From: Chrysomallon squamiferum
Taxonomy: Eukaryota > Mollusca > Gastropoda > Neomphalida > Peltospiridae
Assembly: GCA_012295275.1 (NCBI GenBank)
Contig: CM022678.1
Coordinates: 4,122,218 to 4,159,717, forward strand
DNA: 37,500 bases
Direction: 5' to 3'
Shown: positions 11,120 to 25,687 of the stretch, one piece after another
Numbering within the stretch: position 1 is the stretch's first letter
Layout: every line of letters begins with the position of its first letter
The notes under the pieces: model-generated
Seen by the model: only the letters and a program-made list of their open reading frames with translations
The model's database searches: none
Told to the model about the DNA's origin: nothing
Translations under genes and position numbers: made by a program

Positions 11120-11599
11120 GTTCTTGTTTTTGATCAAAATGATCTTTTTTTTTTTTTTTTTTTTTTTTCATAAGTTTTTGATTTGACAACACAAAGCTAT
11201 TGTTCAAGCTGGTAAATCCTTGTTGAAATGAAATCAGAGCCGGTTACTTATACATTGTCTGACTATGCCTCCACATTTGTTAATAAATCATTAAAGTTAT
11301 TTAGGCACATCACTCACTGGCAGAATGTCACTTACAGACTGTGTGCTGGGGGCTTTCAGTAGAAAATCTGAGAAGGTTTTAAGCAGTTTATTTAATTCTG
11401 ATACCCGAAAAAGCGAAAAACGTACGGTCACGTGACTTCAGTTTTTCAAGTGTTGTTGTGATTCAAAAATAGCCTTCTCATTTGTTATTGTTTAATCAGT
11501 AGTCTTTTTTTTTTTTTTTTCTGACGCAGTATTTGAACTAATGATGAACTGAGTGTGATTAACTAGTTACAGTGTGAAAAATTAAGATGGTTATGTTTT

Positions 11600-11935
11600 A
11601 CTTTCACTGAAATCGAGGTTTAAAAATCTACAGTTATGATCAGGAGTGAACCTTGTATTTACCCAATAGACAGAAGAAAAAAAACTGAAGCACTGCCAAA
11701 CAGCCTAATTTCTGTATAGTTAGAGAATTCACTAAGACGTTTACAGTAACTCACCACAGAGATGATTTTTAATATGACAAACAAGGTCACGCCTCTGTTA
11801 ACTTTAACAATAACTTTTTTTATCTTTACACCATAATCAACGATATATAATATTTCAAAGCAGTGGCTTGAAAGCTGTACGTAAATGAGTATAAAATATA
11901 TGTAATGCATTTTTAGTTAGTTAACGGTAAATGAA
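11600..11935 (+). repeat. Diverged copy of the gene B upstream module
   Basis: Shared landmarks in order: CACTGAAATC, ATCTACAGTTATGATCAG, CCTTGTATTTACCCAA, TAGTTAGAGAATTCACTAAG, TTAACTTTAACAATAACTTT, ATATTTCAAAGCA and TTAGTTAACGGTA. The same series occurs at about 18897-19255, 21612-21975 and 24875-25240. No signal-peptide exon follows here. Confidence 0.7.
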
Positions 11936-14040
<2,105 letters not shown>

Positions 14041-14399
14041 ATATAGTAAAAAACAACAAAAAGAAACAAACAAACAAAAAAACAACAAAAAAAAAAACAT
14101 ATCTGTTATTTACAATAAAATACATGAACGGACAAAAAATTTAGACTGTGAAACAGAGAATAAACCTATTTGTTCAAATAAGTTTTAAAATGTATTTAAC
14201 AATTCAGGTGTTCTAGTTTTTTAATGAAAAAAATTAAAAGTCTTAAATAATTTTAGTAATTTATAACAATATATAAATTTTTTTTAATAAGTAAGTTTTG
14301 TTCGCTAAATCAATCAATAAATAAAAATCTTATTTATACATTTTTTTTCATTTTCTCGTTATTTCAAAATCATTTTCTAAAATATTCATGTCCCTCTTT

Positions 14400-14480
14400 A
14401 AAAGCACAGAAATGTCAATTCTTTTTTTATATCCTCCATAAAGGTCAAGAACAACAGGTTTTGTTTTCAAAAAAAGAACA
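14400..14480 (-). pseudogene. Relic of the RING gene 3' coding end
   Basis: On the minus strand, AACAAAACCTGTTGTTCTTG followed by ACCTTTATGGAGGATATAAA aligns with the codons for KNKTVLDLLEDIN of the intact gene at about 15430-15480. Indels break the frame and no RING cysteines remain. Confidence 0.6.
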
Positions 14481-14639
14481 AAAAACAAACAAAAAAACTA
14501 CACAAGAACAACAAAAAAAGAAAAGAAAAAAAGAAATCTGTCTGTCTATAGCTGAAGGTAAATTAAAGCAACTATATACAAAATTCATAATGTTACAGAT
14601 TATCATCATCAACATCAACTACTTTGGGTACATTTTGCT

Positions 14640-14850
14640 CTGTGAAACCCTTGTCGTTCTAACTCGAAACGTTTCTGTTATTTTTCACTTTTCTCTGGAA
14701 GATGTTTCATTTTCAGGAACCAATTCTGTTCATTACTCACTGGTTTTCCTCTGTATGTGAGTGGAAAAATAAGATCAAATATGGAGACATTTGAAAACTG
14801 AAAAAATATCAAATCACAGATTACTGTTCAGCAATATCCAGCAGATCTCA
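14640..14850 (-). pseudogene. Inverted relic of an SRCR membrane exon end plus 3'UTR
   Basis: Read on the minus strand, this aligns with gene A 5340-5540. It has GATCTGCTGGATATTGCTGA, then ACAGTAATC (matching the gene A stop context), then TTTCAAATGTCTCCAT, CCACTCACAT, GAACAGAATTGGTTCCTGAA and CAGAGAAAAGTGAAAAATAAC. A TGA interrupts the former helix frame. The plus-strand open frame over it is a shadow. So an SRCR gene 3' end once lay here on the opposite strand. Confidence 0.8.
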
Positions 14851-15413
14851 AATTGTTCGATTTTCTAGTAAATCGATTGTAATTAAAAACAGTAACAACA
14901 ACAACGACAAAAGAAGAAAAGAAAAGAAAAAAGAAAGAAAAGAAATAAACGTATCTATTATTTACCTATATGTTAAAATACATGAAAACAGCGTAACTAA
15001 AATATTATTTAGTATCCTAAACAGCAGAATAAACATCTTAAAATAATTCCAAAATTAAATCTAAATATTAATATTTATTTATGACGATGATGATCATGAT
15101 TATAATGATAATATAAATAATGAAGTAAAAATAGATAAAAGTAAAAAGCAAATAAATAAATAATACACAAGTAAGAAAATAAGTCAGTAAAGAAAGAAAC
15201 AAACAAAAAAAGAAAAAGAAATAAACAAAATAATGAAAGTAAAAAGTAATAAGTAAGTCAGTAAGTAAATAAATAAATGGATCAATCAATCATTCAATCA
15301 ATCAATCAATCAATAAATAAAACATTTTAGTTTTCATTTTCTAACATTATTTTCTAAATCATTCTTCTAAACTTGGATGCGCATTGATCCCTGCTTTATA
15401 GCACAGTCTCTGG

Positions 15414-15881
15414 TTAATGATTTCTTGGAATTCTTCTTCTATTTATATCCTCCAAAAGGTCAAGGACGGTTTTGTTTTTCTTTAACATGTCTACCTGAGC
15501 TACAGACATAACTTGTCGGCAAACTGGACAGACAATTTTAGAACCTGATAAAGAGCGATCTAAACAACCAACACAAAATGTGTGTTGACAGTTTAGTAAC
15601 CGTGGATACCGTGAACTGCTCTGATTAGTTTGGTATTTTTCAGAGCAGACCCTGCAGCTTAAAATGTCTTTTTCCAAAGTCTGCACTGGTATGTAACCAC
15701 GAACTGGATGGACTCTGCTTGGTCTGAAAAGAGAGAGAGAAAAACAGTGTGTAAAACTGTCCTATCAATGGTGGTCATATTAATATATAAAGAGGGGTGA
15801 AAAAATATTTATATTATTGTCTCGAATTTAACATGTTTATTTTCATTTTATTTATTAATTTTTAATTAATTTATATATTTT

Positions 15882-15940
<59 letters not shown>

Positions 15941-16095
15941 TTTTATTATTATTATTATTTATTACTATTATTATTATTATTATTGTGATTGTTGGTATTA
16001 TTACTATCATTATTATTATTATTATAATTATTTTTTGGTTGGTATTATTACTATTATTATTATTACTGATGTTGTTGTTGTTGTTATTATTATTA

Positions 16096-16162
<67 letters not shown>

Positions 16163-16287
16163 TACCTCAATAGTGCAGTAGAACCACAACATCTACTAAA
16201 CGCTTCTTTGAGACGGCGACGATGTCGTATAGTGATCACTACAACGACGATGAAGATCAAAATGTCAAACACTATTCCAAGTATCAT
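15414..16287 (-). CDS. Membrane-anchored RING-finger protein (143 aa, two exons)
   Basis: Minus-strand exons are 16287-16166 (122 nt) and 15723-15414 (310 nt), joined in phase 2; the donor is GTAAAT and the acceptor TTTTCAG. An in-frame TGA 24 nt upstream supports the ATG at 16287-16285, and G lies at -3. Residues 2-20 are a hydrophobic helix (ILGIVFDILIFIVVVVITI), followed by a basic stop-transfer segment RHRRRLKEAF. The RING is C3HC4: C64, C67, C86, H88, C91, C94, C106 and C109, with CPVC at the last pair. Such domains recruit E2 enzymes for ubiquitin transfer, so a membrane E3 ligase facing the cytosol is likely; the substrate is unknown. The helix plus basic segment resembles that of the 90-aa protein. 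I do not recognise a named ortholog. It lies between SRCR genes in the opposite orientation. Confidence 0.8.
15882..16162 (-). repeat. (TTTA)n and (TTA)n microsatellites in the RING gene intron
   Basis: (TTTA)n about 15882-15942, then impure (TTA)n to 16162, abutting the donor of the first coding exon. On the transcript this is (UAA)n right after the 5' splice site. Confidence 0.95.
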
Positions 16288-16311
16288 GCCAGTCTTATTT
16301 TCAAAATGTCA

Positions 16312-17300
16312 GTGAGTTTGTAATGAATCTGTATTACTGTGTTCACTGCACGTGTACATTAGACAAATCAATTTAAGAGGCTTTCAATCATAGCAAAAGT
16401 TAAGACAAAAAATCATCAGTGTTAGTATTACTATTTTAATTATTATAATTTCATTCACATGCATAGTCAGGGGAGTCAGGGGAGGATGAAGACAAGGAAC
16501 AAAGACACGTTATTTCAGCTCAAGAACCGAAACATGTTTTCTGATGCTGGAATAAACTTTCCAGAATTGTTAAGAAACATCATCCTGGTGTTGCTGCTGT
16601 AGAAACGGGCCTTAATATCTTTATAGACACAGCGATGGCCCAGTTTTAGAAGGCCCAGAAATCAAGTTTTAATTAATGTTAATATTGCTTTTGTTATTAT
16701 TAATGTCATCGTCATCGTCATCGTTCTCATTATTATCATTATTATTATTATTATCGTCATCATCATCATTATTATTATTATTATTATTTTTTAAAGATTA
16801 CCTGGAATTGCTTTGAATGATAAAATGAATCTGCTGTTATCGGAATAGGGAAGGTACGTTATTAACATATAATTGCCGCTGCTATTAACAGACCTTCTAT
16901 AACAATTATAACTCATTGATGTAAGAAGTGTGTTTGTTGTGGAATTTCCTCTTTTACCGTTATACTTCGTTATTAGTTAAGACTACTCAACAACATATTA
17001 AAAATGTACTGTACGTTAAACGTGTTTATATATATATTAGTAATGATAATCAATAAATAAATAAATAATAATAAAAACAAATTCTATGTAAAATGTATAC
17101 CACTCGGTAATACATACGTGTTCTTAAGATTAAAGTTATTTTTAACACGATTATAACTGTTGTTTGTTTAACCTCAAACTGACAAGTAAATGAACTGTTT
17201 GATGTTCACCTTCCGTACATAACAGCAACCATTCAACAAACTGACGTGTTAATATGGAACAACTTACCGTCGTAGAAGTTAAGTTCTCTGTGACATATTA
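16312..17300. other. Upstream of the RING gene, no supported gene
   Basis: Contains (TTA/TCA)-type low complexity at 16690-16795 and otherwise unremarkable AT-rich DNA. The minus-strand promoter of the RING gene should lie here, but I see no clear core elements. The stretch 16480-16660 is less AT-rich and may be an old mobile element. Confidence 0.4.
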
Positions 17301-17309
17301 TGTAGAACT

Positions 17310-17861
17310 GGTTTTTCGCAAACAAATAAAGGCGTTCCTTTCAGCGTCAACAGCTGCCAAGTCTATTCACATAATTAAAAAAGGGCATAGAAAATTCTGA
17401 AAAGTGTAAAACTTTAGAAGTACAAGTAGAGTTATGAATTTTCAAAGATTACATTCTTCGCCATGTGCTCCGTCTAGACAGGTGAATGCATTTCAAACTC
17501 CACTTTCACATTTCATTGTAAATGTATTTGAAAAATCTAATACGTTTGCAACACATAGTGACATAAGCCATGATAAAAAGCTTTTGTCAGAAACAATCTC
17601 GCTGAAATCAGCGTACAAAATACACAGGGTTCAACCTTGCATTTACCCAACAGAAAGAACAAAATGTAGGGACTGTCAAACAGTCTAATCTACATATAGT
17701 TAGAGATTAATTCATTAAGACTTTTATAGTAACTTACCACACAGTTCCGTTTGTATGGACGTATCCTTTTAGAATGTTTCTATACCCTGTTTTAGTTATG
17801 TGAATAGACCTGACACCTGTTGACGCTGAAAGGAACGCCTTTATTTGTTTGCGAAAACCGG
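17310..17861. mobile_element. MITE-like element with long terminal inverted repeats
   Basis: The left arm 17310 to about 17410 (TTCGCAAACAAATAAAGGCG, then TTCCTTTCAGCGTCAACAG) is the near-perfect inverse of the right arm, about 17750-17860 (CTGTTGACGCTGAAAGGAA, then CGCCTTTATTTGTTTGCGAA). The arms also pair through AGTCTATTCACATAATTA and GGGCATAGAAAATTCT. The interior 17598-17745 carries a partial copy of the gene B upstream module. I see no clear target-site duplication and no transposase. Confidence 0.7.
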
Positions 17862-19393
17862 TATTGCTAGTCTAACAAACAAGAGACAAACAAATAAACA
17901 AGAACAGAAACAAGCAACCCTACCGTTTTCTATCGAACACAGGACAACAACAATCAGTGCAGATTTGAACACGCTTATGCTTTTGAGTCAAAAATACAAA
18001 ATATCAATGTCAGGTTCCACCGAGGAGATAGCTTAACAAAAAATGCAAAAGCTTAGTCTATTTGATTACATATGTTTGTTTGTTGAACGTCTGTTTAGAA
18101 CTTCATTTAGATGGTTTATATATGTTATACCGTTAATTAACTAAATAATGTGCTGCAGTTAAAAACATGTTAATAAAATATAAATTTAATATTTAATAAA
18201 CATGTTCGCTCGAACACACACGTACTAACTTTGGGACGTACATTTATATCAACACACACAGATCAGTTGATAATGGAAGATAAGTCTTTATCAATAGCAG
18301 AGAGCGAGGGGTGTGGGTAATGAGACAAGACGTTGTTCTTGTGTAATGACCAGGTCTGTGGCCAGAAAGGTAGCATGAGACCCAGTGGATATTTATAATT
18401 TAACTGATACGTATGTGAGCCATGAAAATGATGTGAATGAGGTTATTAGTAAAATAGGAGATAAGTGAAATGGAGAACTACATCTGATGGAAACGCCGAG
18501 GGTAAATGAATCAGTTGTGTTTGCGATTTTTACTGTTATATAGCTTTCACTAGCGCTAAGATTCAAAGAGAAAAGCTGAACCTCCAAAACTTTACATTTC
18601 AGATTTTCTAATTCATCCCTTGTAATTGAAATTTATCATGTAGATCTTTTCATTCCGACTAATTTCATATAAAAGTAATTAAGCTACCAGAATCTTCGGT
18701 GATTTCATTTTTTAGAATGTGATTGGTCTTGTTTGGAAGAAGATAAATTATGATAATGGGCTTTTGTCACAGACAATTCGCTTCAGAATGGAAACTTAAA
18801 AATCGAAATTTTACGAAAATTGTAAACAAATATTAATTTTATTTATTTTCATTCTTAATACATATCTATTTGCCTAACAATTTCTCATTTTATTTTCATT
18901 GAAATCAGTGATAAAAATATCTAGTTATACTCATGACTCAACTTTCTATTTCGCCAAGAAAAAAAAAATGGAGGCAGTGTCAAACAATCTAACCTACGTC
19001 TAGTTAGAGAAGAATTCGCTAAGACTTTTATAGTAACTGAAACTGTAACTGCTTTTTAACATTAGAAACACGGTCTCGTCTGTGTTAACTTTGACAATAA
19101 CTTTTCATTTCGAAATTACAATAAACGATATAGGATATTTCAAAGCAATGCTGTTCGCTTTATATTTTAAATGTAACAAATTGCGTAATGAATTAACGGT
19201 ATAACATGCATGAAACATGTAAATGAATGTCTAAACAAATGTTACTATGAGAAGTCAAAGGTAAACAAATAATCGGATTTTGCTGTGAGGTCTTCAACGT
19301 GCAGTGTGATATCGTCTGACGAAACTACAAGCTAAACTAAGAAATACGTGTCGTTTTGTTGGTTTTTATATTGTGTCTCAAGGACAGAAAATC

Positions 19394-19448
19394 ATGTATG
19401 GTTTTTTACTTGGAATAATTTTCACAGCGCTCTATTCGGCCGAAAATG
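19394..19448 (+). CDS. Orphan signal-peptide exon, unit 1
   Basis: ATG, 18 codons and one base before donor GTAATT; the reading is MYGFLLGIIFTALYSAEN. A short start, hydrophobic core and small residues fit a signal peptide. It ends in phase 1, as every SRCR domain requires, so it could splice to 26517. A has position -3. No SRCR exon follows within the unit, so it is either an alternative first exon of gene B or a stranded duplicate. Confidence 0.65.
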
Positions 19449-19586
19449 GTAATTTATGTATTTATATATTATTTCTCTTCTATATTTTAAAAATTATTTA
19501 TTTTCTTTACAGTGAATAGTCTTGGGTGCTTCTCTCTGCCTATCGTCTACGCTTTTATTGTTCTCTCTGTTTACTGCAGTTAGTTT

Positions 19587-19920
<334 letters not shown>

Positions 19921-22113
19921 ATTACTTAGTTTATTTATTTATTTATATACATTTCTATCTTTGTTTTCTTAGTTAGATACTCCTTGTTTTAATATATTTA
20001 ACACCTCAAGGTCGAATACATTATCAGCGATTAAATCACTATATATCATCATCAGTGACGGTTTCAAGAAATATAGGATCTCTGAGCTTACTTACCAAAC
20101 CGCACACATTAATATCAATTATTTTAAAATCATGAGCGCTTATTTCTTTATGACATTTGTTTGGAGCACTTTTACAAATGAGAGTGTTTACTGACGTTTG
20201 CTCAGCAGGTGTTGTTCTGTCTGTTATAGAAACACGTTAACACCTAACCTATTGGGTGTGACTTCATGTTTAATTATTTATGGCCTTGGGCACCTGATAC
20301 ACTAATGTTGATCTGCCTGTAATCATTTCTACAGCTTATGTTAACTAGAACCGATTACATTGTATCAAAGCCTCAGTAAAAATCCTTTATACATATAGAA
20401 CACAGTAATAATGATTGAACCATAAGTTTTGTAAAAAGATATGCACATGAATTGCCTATCGCATTTTGTTTATATTGAAACAGATGATATCATTGAGATA
20501 TTTATATTAAGAAAACAGAATAACCTTTATCATAAAGATACAAAAACAAGTACATGTAAATTAACAATTGCACATGAATATTAAATGTATACAAAATTAT
20601 AAATTAAAATCAATATCACCCTCTGAACAGAAATAATGAATATGCAACAGTTGTGTCGACTGAGAAAATACTCTGTGTATAATCAGGTTCATGGCTTTTG
20701 AGTCACAATTACAAAACATAAATGTCAGGCTGCACCCAGGACATTGCTTAACAAAAAATGCAAAAGCGAAGTCTATATGATTACATTTGTTTGTTTGTTT
20801 GAACGTCTGTTTAGAACTTCACTTAGATGTTTTATATTTGTTATACCGTTAATTAACTAAATAATATGCTGCAGTTAGAAACATGTTAATAAAATATAAA
20901 TTTAATATTTAATAAACATGTTCGCTCGAACACACACGTACTAACTTTGGAACGTACATTTATATCAACACACACAGATCAGTTGATAATGGAAGATAAG
21001 TCTTTATCAATAGCAGAGAGCGAGGGGTGGGGGAAATGAGACAAGACGTTGTTCTTGTGTAATGACCAGGTCTGTGGCCAGAAAGGTAGCATGAGACCCA
21101 GTGGATATTTATCATTTGTCTGATACGTATGTGAGCCATGAAAATGATGTGAATGAGGTTATTAGTAAAATAGGAGATAAGTGAAATGGAGAACTACATC
21201 TGATGGAAACGCCGAGGGTAAATGAATCAGTTGTGTTTGCGATTTTTACTGTTATATAGGTTTCACTAGCGCTAAGATTCAAAGAGAAAAGCTGAACATC
21301 CAAAACTTTACATTTCAGATTTTCTAATTCATCCCTTGTAATTGAAATTTATCATGTAGATCTTTTCATTCCGACTAATTTCGTATAAAAGTAATTAAGC
21401 TACCAGAATCTTCGGTGATTTCATTTTTTAGAATGTGATTGGTCTTGTTTGGAAGAAGATAAATTATGATAATGGGCTTTTGTCACAGACAATTCGCTTC
21501 AGAATGGAAACTTAAAAATCGAAATTTTACGAAAACTGTAAACAAATATTAATTTTATTTATTTTCATTCTTAATACATATCTATTTGCCTAACAATTTC
21601 TCATTTTATTTTCATTGAAATCAGTGATAAAAATAAATATCTAGTTATACTCATGACTCAACTTTCTATTTCGCCAAGAAAAAAAAAATGGAGGCAGTGT
21701 CAAACAATCTAACCTACGTCTAGTTAGAGAAGAATTCGCTAAGACTTTTATAGTAACTGAAACTGTAACTGTTTTTTGACATTAGAAACACGGTCTCGTC
21801 TGTGTTAACTTTGACAATAACTTTTCATTTTCAAACTACAATAAACGATAAAGAACATTTCAAAGCAATGCTCTTCGTTTTATATCTTAAATGTAACAAA
21901 TTGCTTGGTGAATTAACGGTATAACATGCATGAAACATGTAAATGAATGTCTAAACAAATGTTACTATGAGAAGTCAAAGGTAAACAAATAATCGGATTT
22001 TGCTGTGAGGTCTTCAACGTGCAGTGTGATATCGTCTGACGAAACTACAAGCTAAACTAAGAAATACGTGTCGTTTTGTTGGTTTTTATATTGTGTCTCA
22101 AGGACAGAAAATC

Positions 22114-22168
22114 ATGTATGGTTTTTTACTTGGAATAATTTTCACAGCGCTCTATTCGGCCGAAAATG
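22114..22168 (+). CDS. Orphan signal-peptide exon, unit 2
   Basis: Identical in sequence to the unit 1 exon (MYGFLLGIIFTALYSAEN) with the same donor and leader. The same phase-1 logic applies. Identity with unit 1 means recent duplication or homogenisation. Confidence 0.65.
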
Positions 22169-22306
22169 GTAATTTATGTATTTATATATTATTTCTCTTC
22201 TATATTTTAAAAATTATTTATTTTCTTTACAGTGAATAGTCTTGGGTGCTTCTCTCTGCCTATCGTCTACGCTTTTATTGTTCTCTCTGTTTACTGCAGT
22301 TAGTTT

Positions 22307-23190
<884 letters not shown>

Positions 23191-25381
23191 TTGATTACTT
23201 AGTTTATTTATTTATTTATTTATATACATTTCTATCTTTGTTTCTTAGTTAGATACTCGTTGTTTTAATATATTTAACACCTCAAGGTCGAATACATTAT
23301 CAGCGATTAAATCACTATATATCATAATTAGTGACGGTTTCAAGAAATATAGGATCTCTGAGCTTACTTACCAAACCGCACACATTAATATCAATTATTT
23401 TAAAATCATGAACGCTTATTTCTTTATGACATTTGTTTGGAGCACTTTTACAAATGAGAGTGTTTACTGACGTTTGCTCAGCAGGTGTTGTTCTGTCTGT
23501 TATAGAAACACGTTAACACCTAACCTATTGGGTGTGACTTCATGTTTAATTCTTTATGGCCTTGGGCACCTGATACACTAATGTTGATCTGCCTGTAATC
23601 ATTTCTACAGCTTATGTTAACTTGAACCGATTACATTGTATCAAAGCCTCAGTAAAAATCCTTTATACATATAGAACACAGTAATAATGATTGAACCATA
23701 AGTTTTGTAAAAAGATATGCACATGAATTGCCTATCGCATTTTGTTTATATTGAAACAGATGATATCATTGAGATATTTATATTAAGAAAACAGAATAAC
23801 CTTTATTATAAAGATACAAAAACAAGTACATGTAAATTAACAATTGCACATGAATATTAAATGTATACAAAATTATAAATTAAAATCAGTATCACCCTCT
23901 GAACAGAAATAATGAATATGCAACAGTTGTGTCGACTGAGAAAATACTCTGTGTATAATCATGTTCATGGCTTTTGAGTCACAAATACAAAATACAAATG
24001 TCAGGCTGCACCAAGGACATTGCTTAACAAAAAATGCAAAAGCGAAGTCTATTTGATTACATTTCTTTTGTTTCTTGAACGTCTGTTTAGAACTTCATTG
24101 AGATGGTTTATATATGTTTTACCGTTAATTAACTAAATAATATGCTGCAGTTAGAAAGATGTTAATAAAATATAAATTTAATATTTAATAAACATGTTCG
24201 CTCGAACAGACACGTACTAATTTTGGGACGTACATTTATATCAACACACACAGATCAGTTGATAATGGAAGATAAGTCTTTATCAATAGCAGAGAGCGAG
24301 GTGGATGATGCTAGATGTCCTCCTTGTGTAATGACCAGATCTGTAATGAAAGGTAGCATGAGACCCAGTGGATATTTATAACTTGTCTGATACGTATGTG
24401 AGCCATGACAATGGTGTGAATGAGGTTATTAGTAAAATAGGAGATAAGTGAAATGGAGAATTACATCTGATGGAAACGCCGTGGGTGAATGAATCAGTTG
24501 TGTTTGCGATTTTTACTGTTATATAGGTTTCACTAGCGCTAAGATTCAAAGAGAAAAGCTGAACCTCCAAAACTTTACATTTCAGATTTTCTAATTCATC
24601 CCTTGTAATTGAAATTTATCATGTAGATCTTTTCATTCCGACTAATTTCGTATAAAAGTTGGTTAAGCTACCAGAATCTTCGGTGATTTCATTTTTTAGA
24701 ACGTGATTGGTCTTGTTTGCCAGAAGATAAATTATTATAATAGGCTTTTGACAAAGACAATTCGCTTCAGAATGGAAACTTAAACATCGAAATTTTTACA
24801 AAAATTGTAAACAAATATTAATTTTATTTATTTTCATTCTTAATTCATATCTATTTTCCTAACAATTTCTCATTTTATTTTCACTGAAATCAGTGTTAAA
24901 TATATCTACAGTTATAGTCATGATTCAACTTTGCATTTCGCCAAGAAAAAAAAAAATAGAGGCAGTATCAAACAGTATAATCTACGTATAGTTAGAGAAA
25001 AATTCGATAAGACTTTTATAGCAACTGAAACTATAACTGTTTTTTAACATTAGAATCACGGTCTCGTCTGTGTTAACTTTGATAATAACTTTTTATTTTC
25101 AAACTACAATAAACGATAAAGAAGATTTCAAAGCAATGCTCTTCGTTTTATATCTTAAATGTAACAAATTGCGTAGTGAATTAACGGTATAACATGCATG
25201 AAACATGTAAATGAATGTCTAAACAAATGTTACTATGAGAAGTCAAAGGTAAAAAAATAATCGGATTTTGCTGTGAGGTCTTCAACGTGCAGTGTGATAT
25301 CGTCTGACGAAACTACAAGCTAAACTAAGAAATACGTGTCGTTTTCTGGCTTTTTATACTGTGTCTCAAGGAGAGAAAATC

Positions 25382-25436
25382 ATGTATGAATTTCTATTTG
25401 GAATAATTTTCGCAGTCCTCTATTCGACAGAAAGTG
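25382..25436 (+). CDS. Signal-peptide exon of gene B
   Basis: Reads [18 protein letters not shown] plus one base, donor GTAATT, phase 1, A at -3. It differs from the two upstream copies at several residues but keeps the hydrophobic core. Joined to 26517 it continues [13 protein letters not shown]. An intervening acceptor TTTACAG at about 25519 would instead add about 23 codons ending in TAG. Confidence 0.8.
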
Positions 25437-25594
25437 GTAATTTATTTATTTATTTATTTATTTATTTATCTATTTATTATTTCTCTTCTATATTTTAAAA
25501 ATTATTTATTTTCTTTACAGTGAATAGTCTTCGGTGCTTCTCTCTGCCTCTCGTCTACGCTTTTATTGTTCTCTATCTTTTCTGCAGTTAGTTT

Positions 25595-25687
<93 letters not shown>

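Noticed and set aside
14461-14760. 99-codon plus-strand frame
   Set aside because: It lies antisense to the SRCR 3'UTR relic and begins in A-rich low complexity.
17434-17688. 84-codon plus-strand frame
   Set aside because: It lies inside the palindromic element over module sequence that is noncoding and interrupted in the other copies.
18393-18587. 64-residue minus-strand frame conserved in all three upstream units (also 21112-21303, 24376-24570)
   Set aside because: Its first codon is TTG with no ATG, and the changes between copies are mostly replacements. Its persistence is explained by duplication of the unit.
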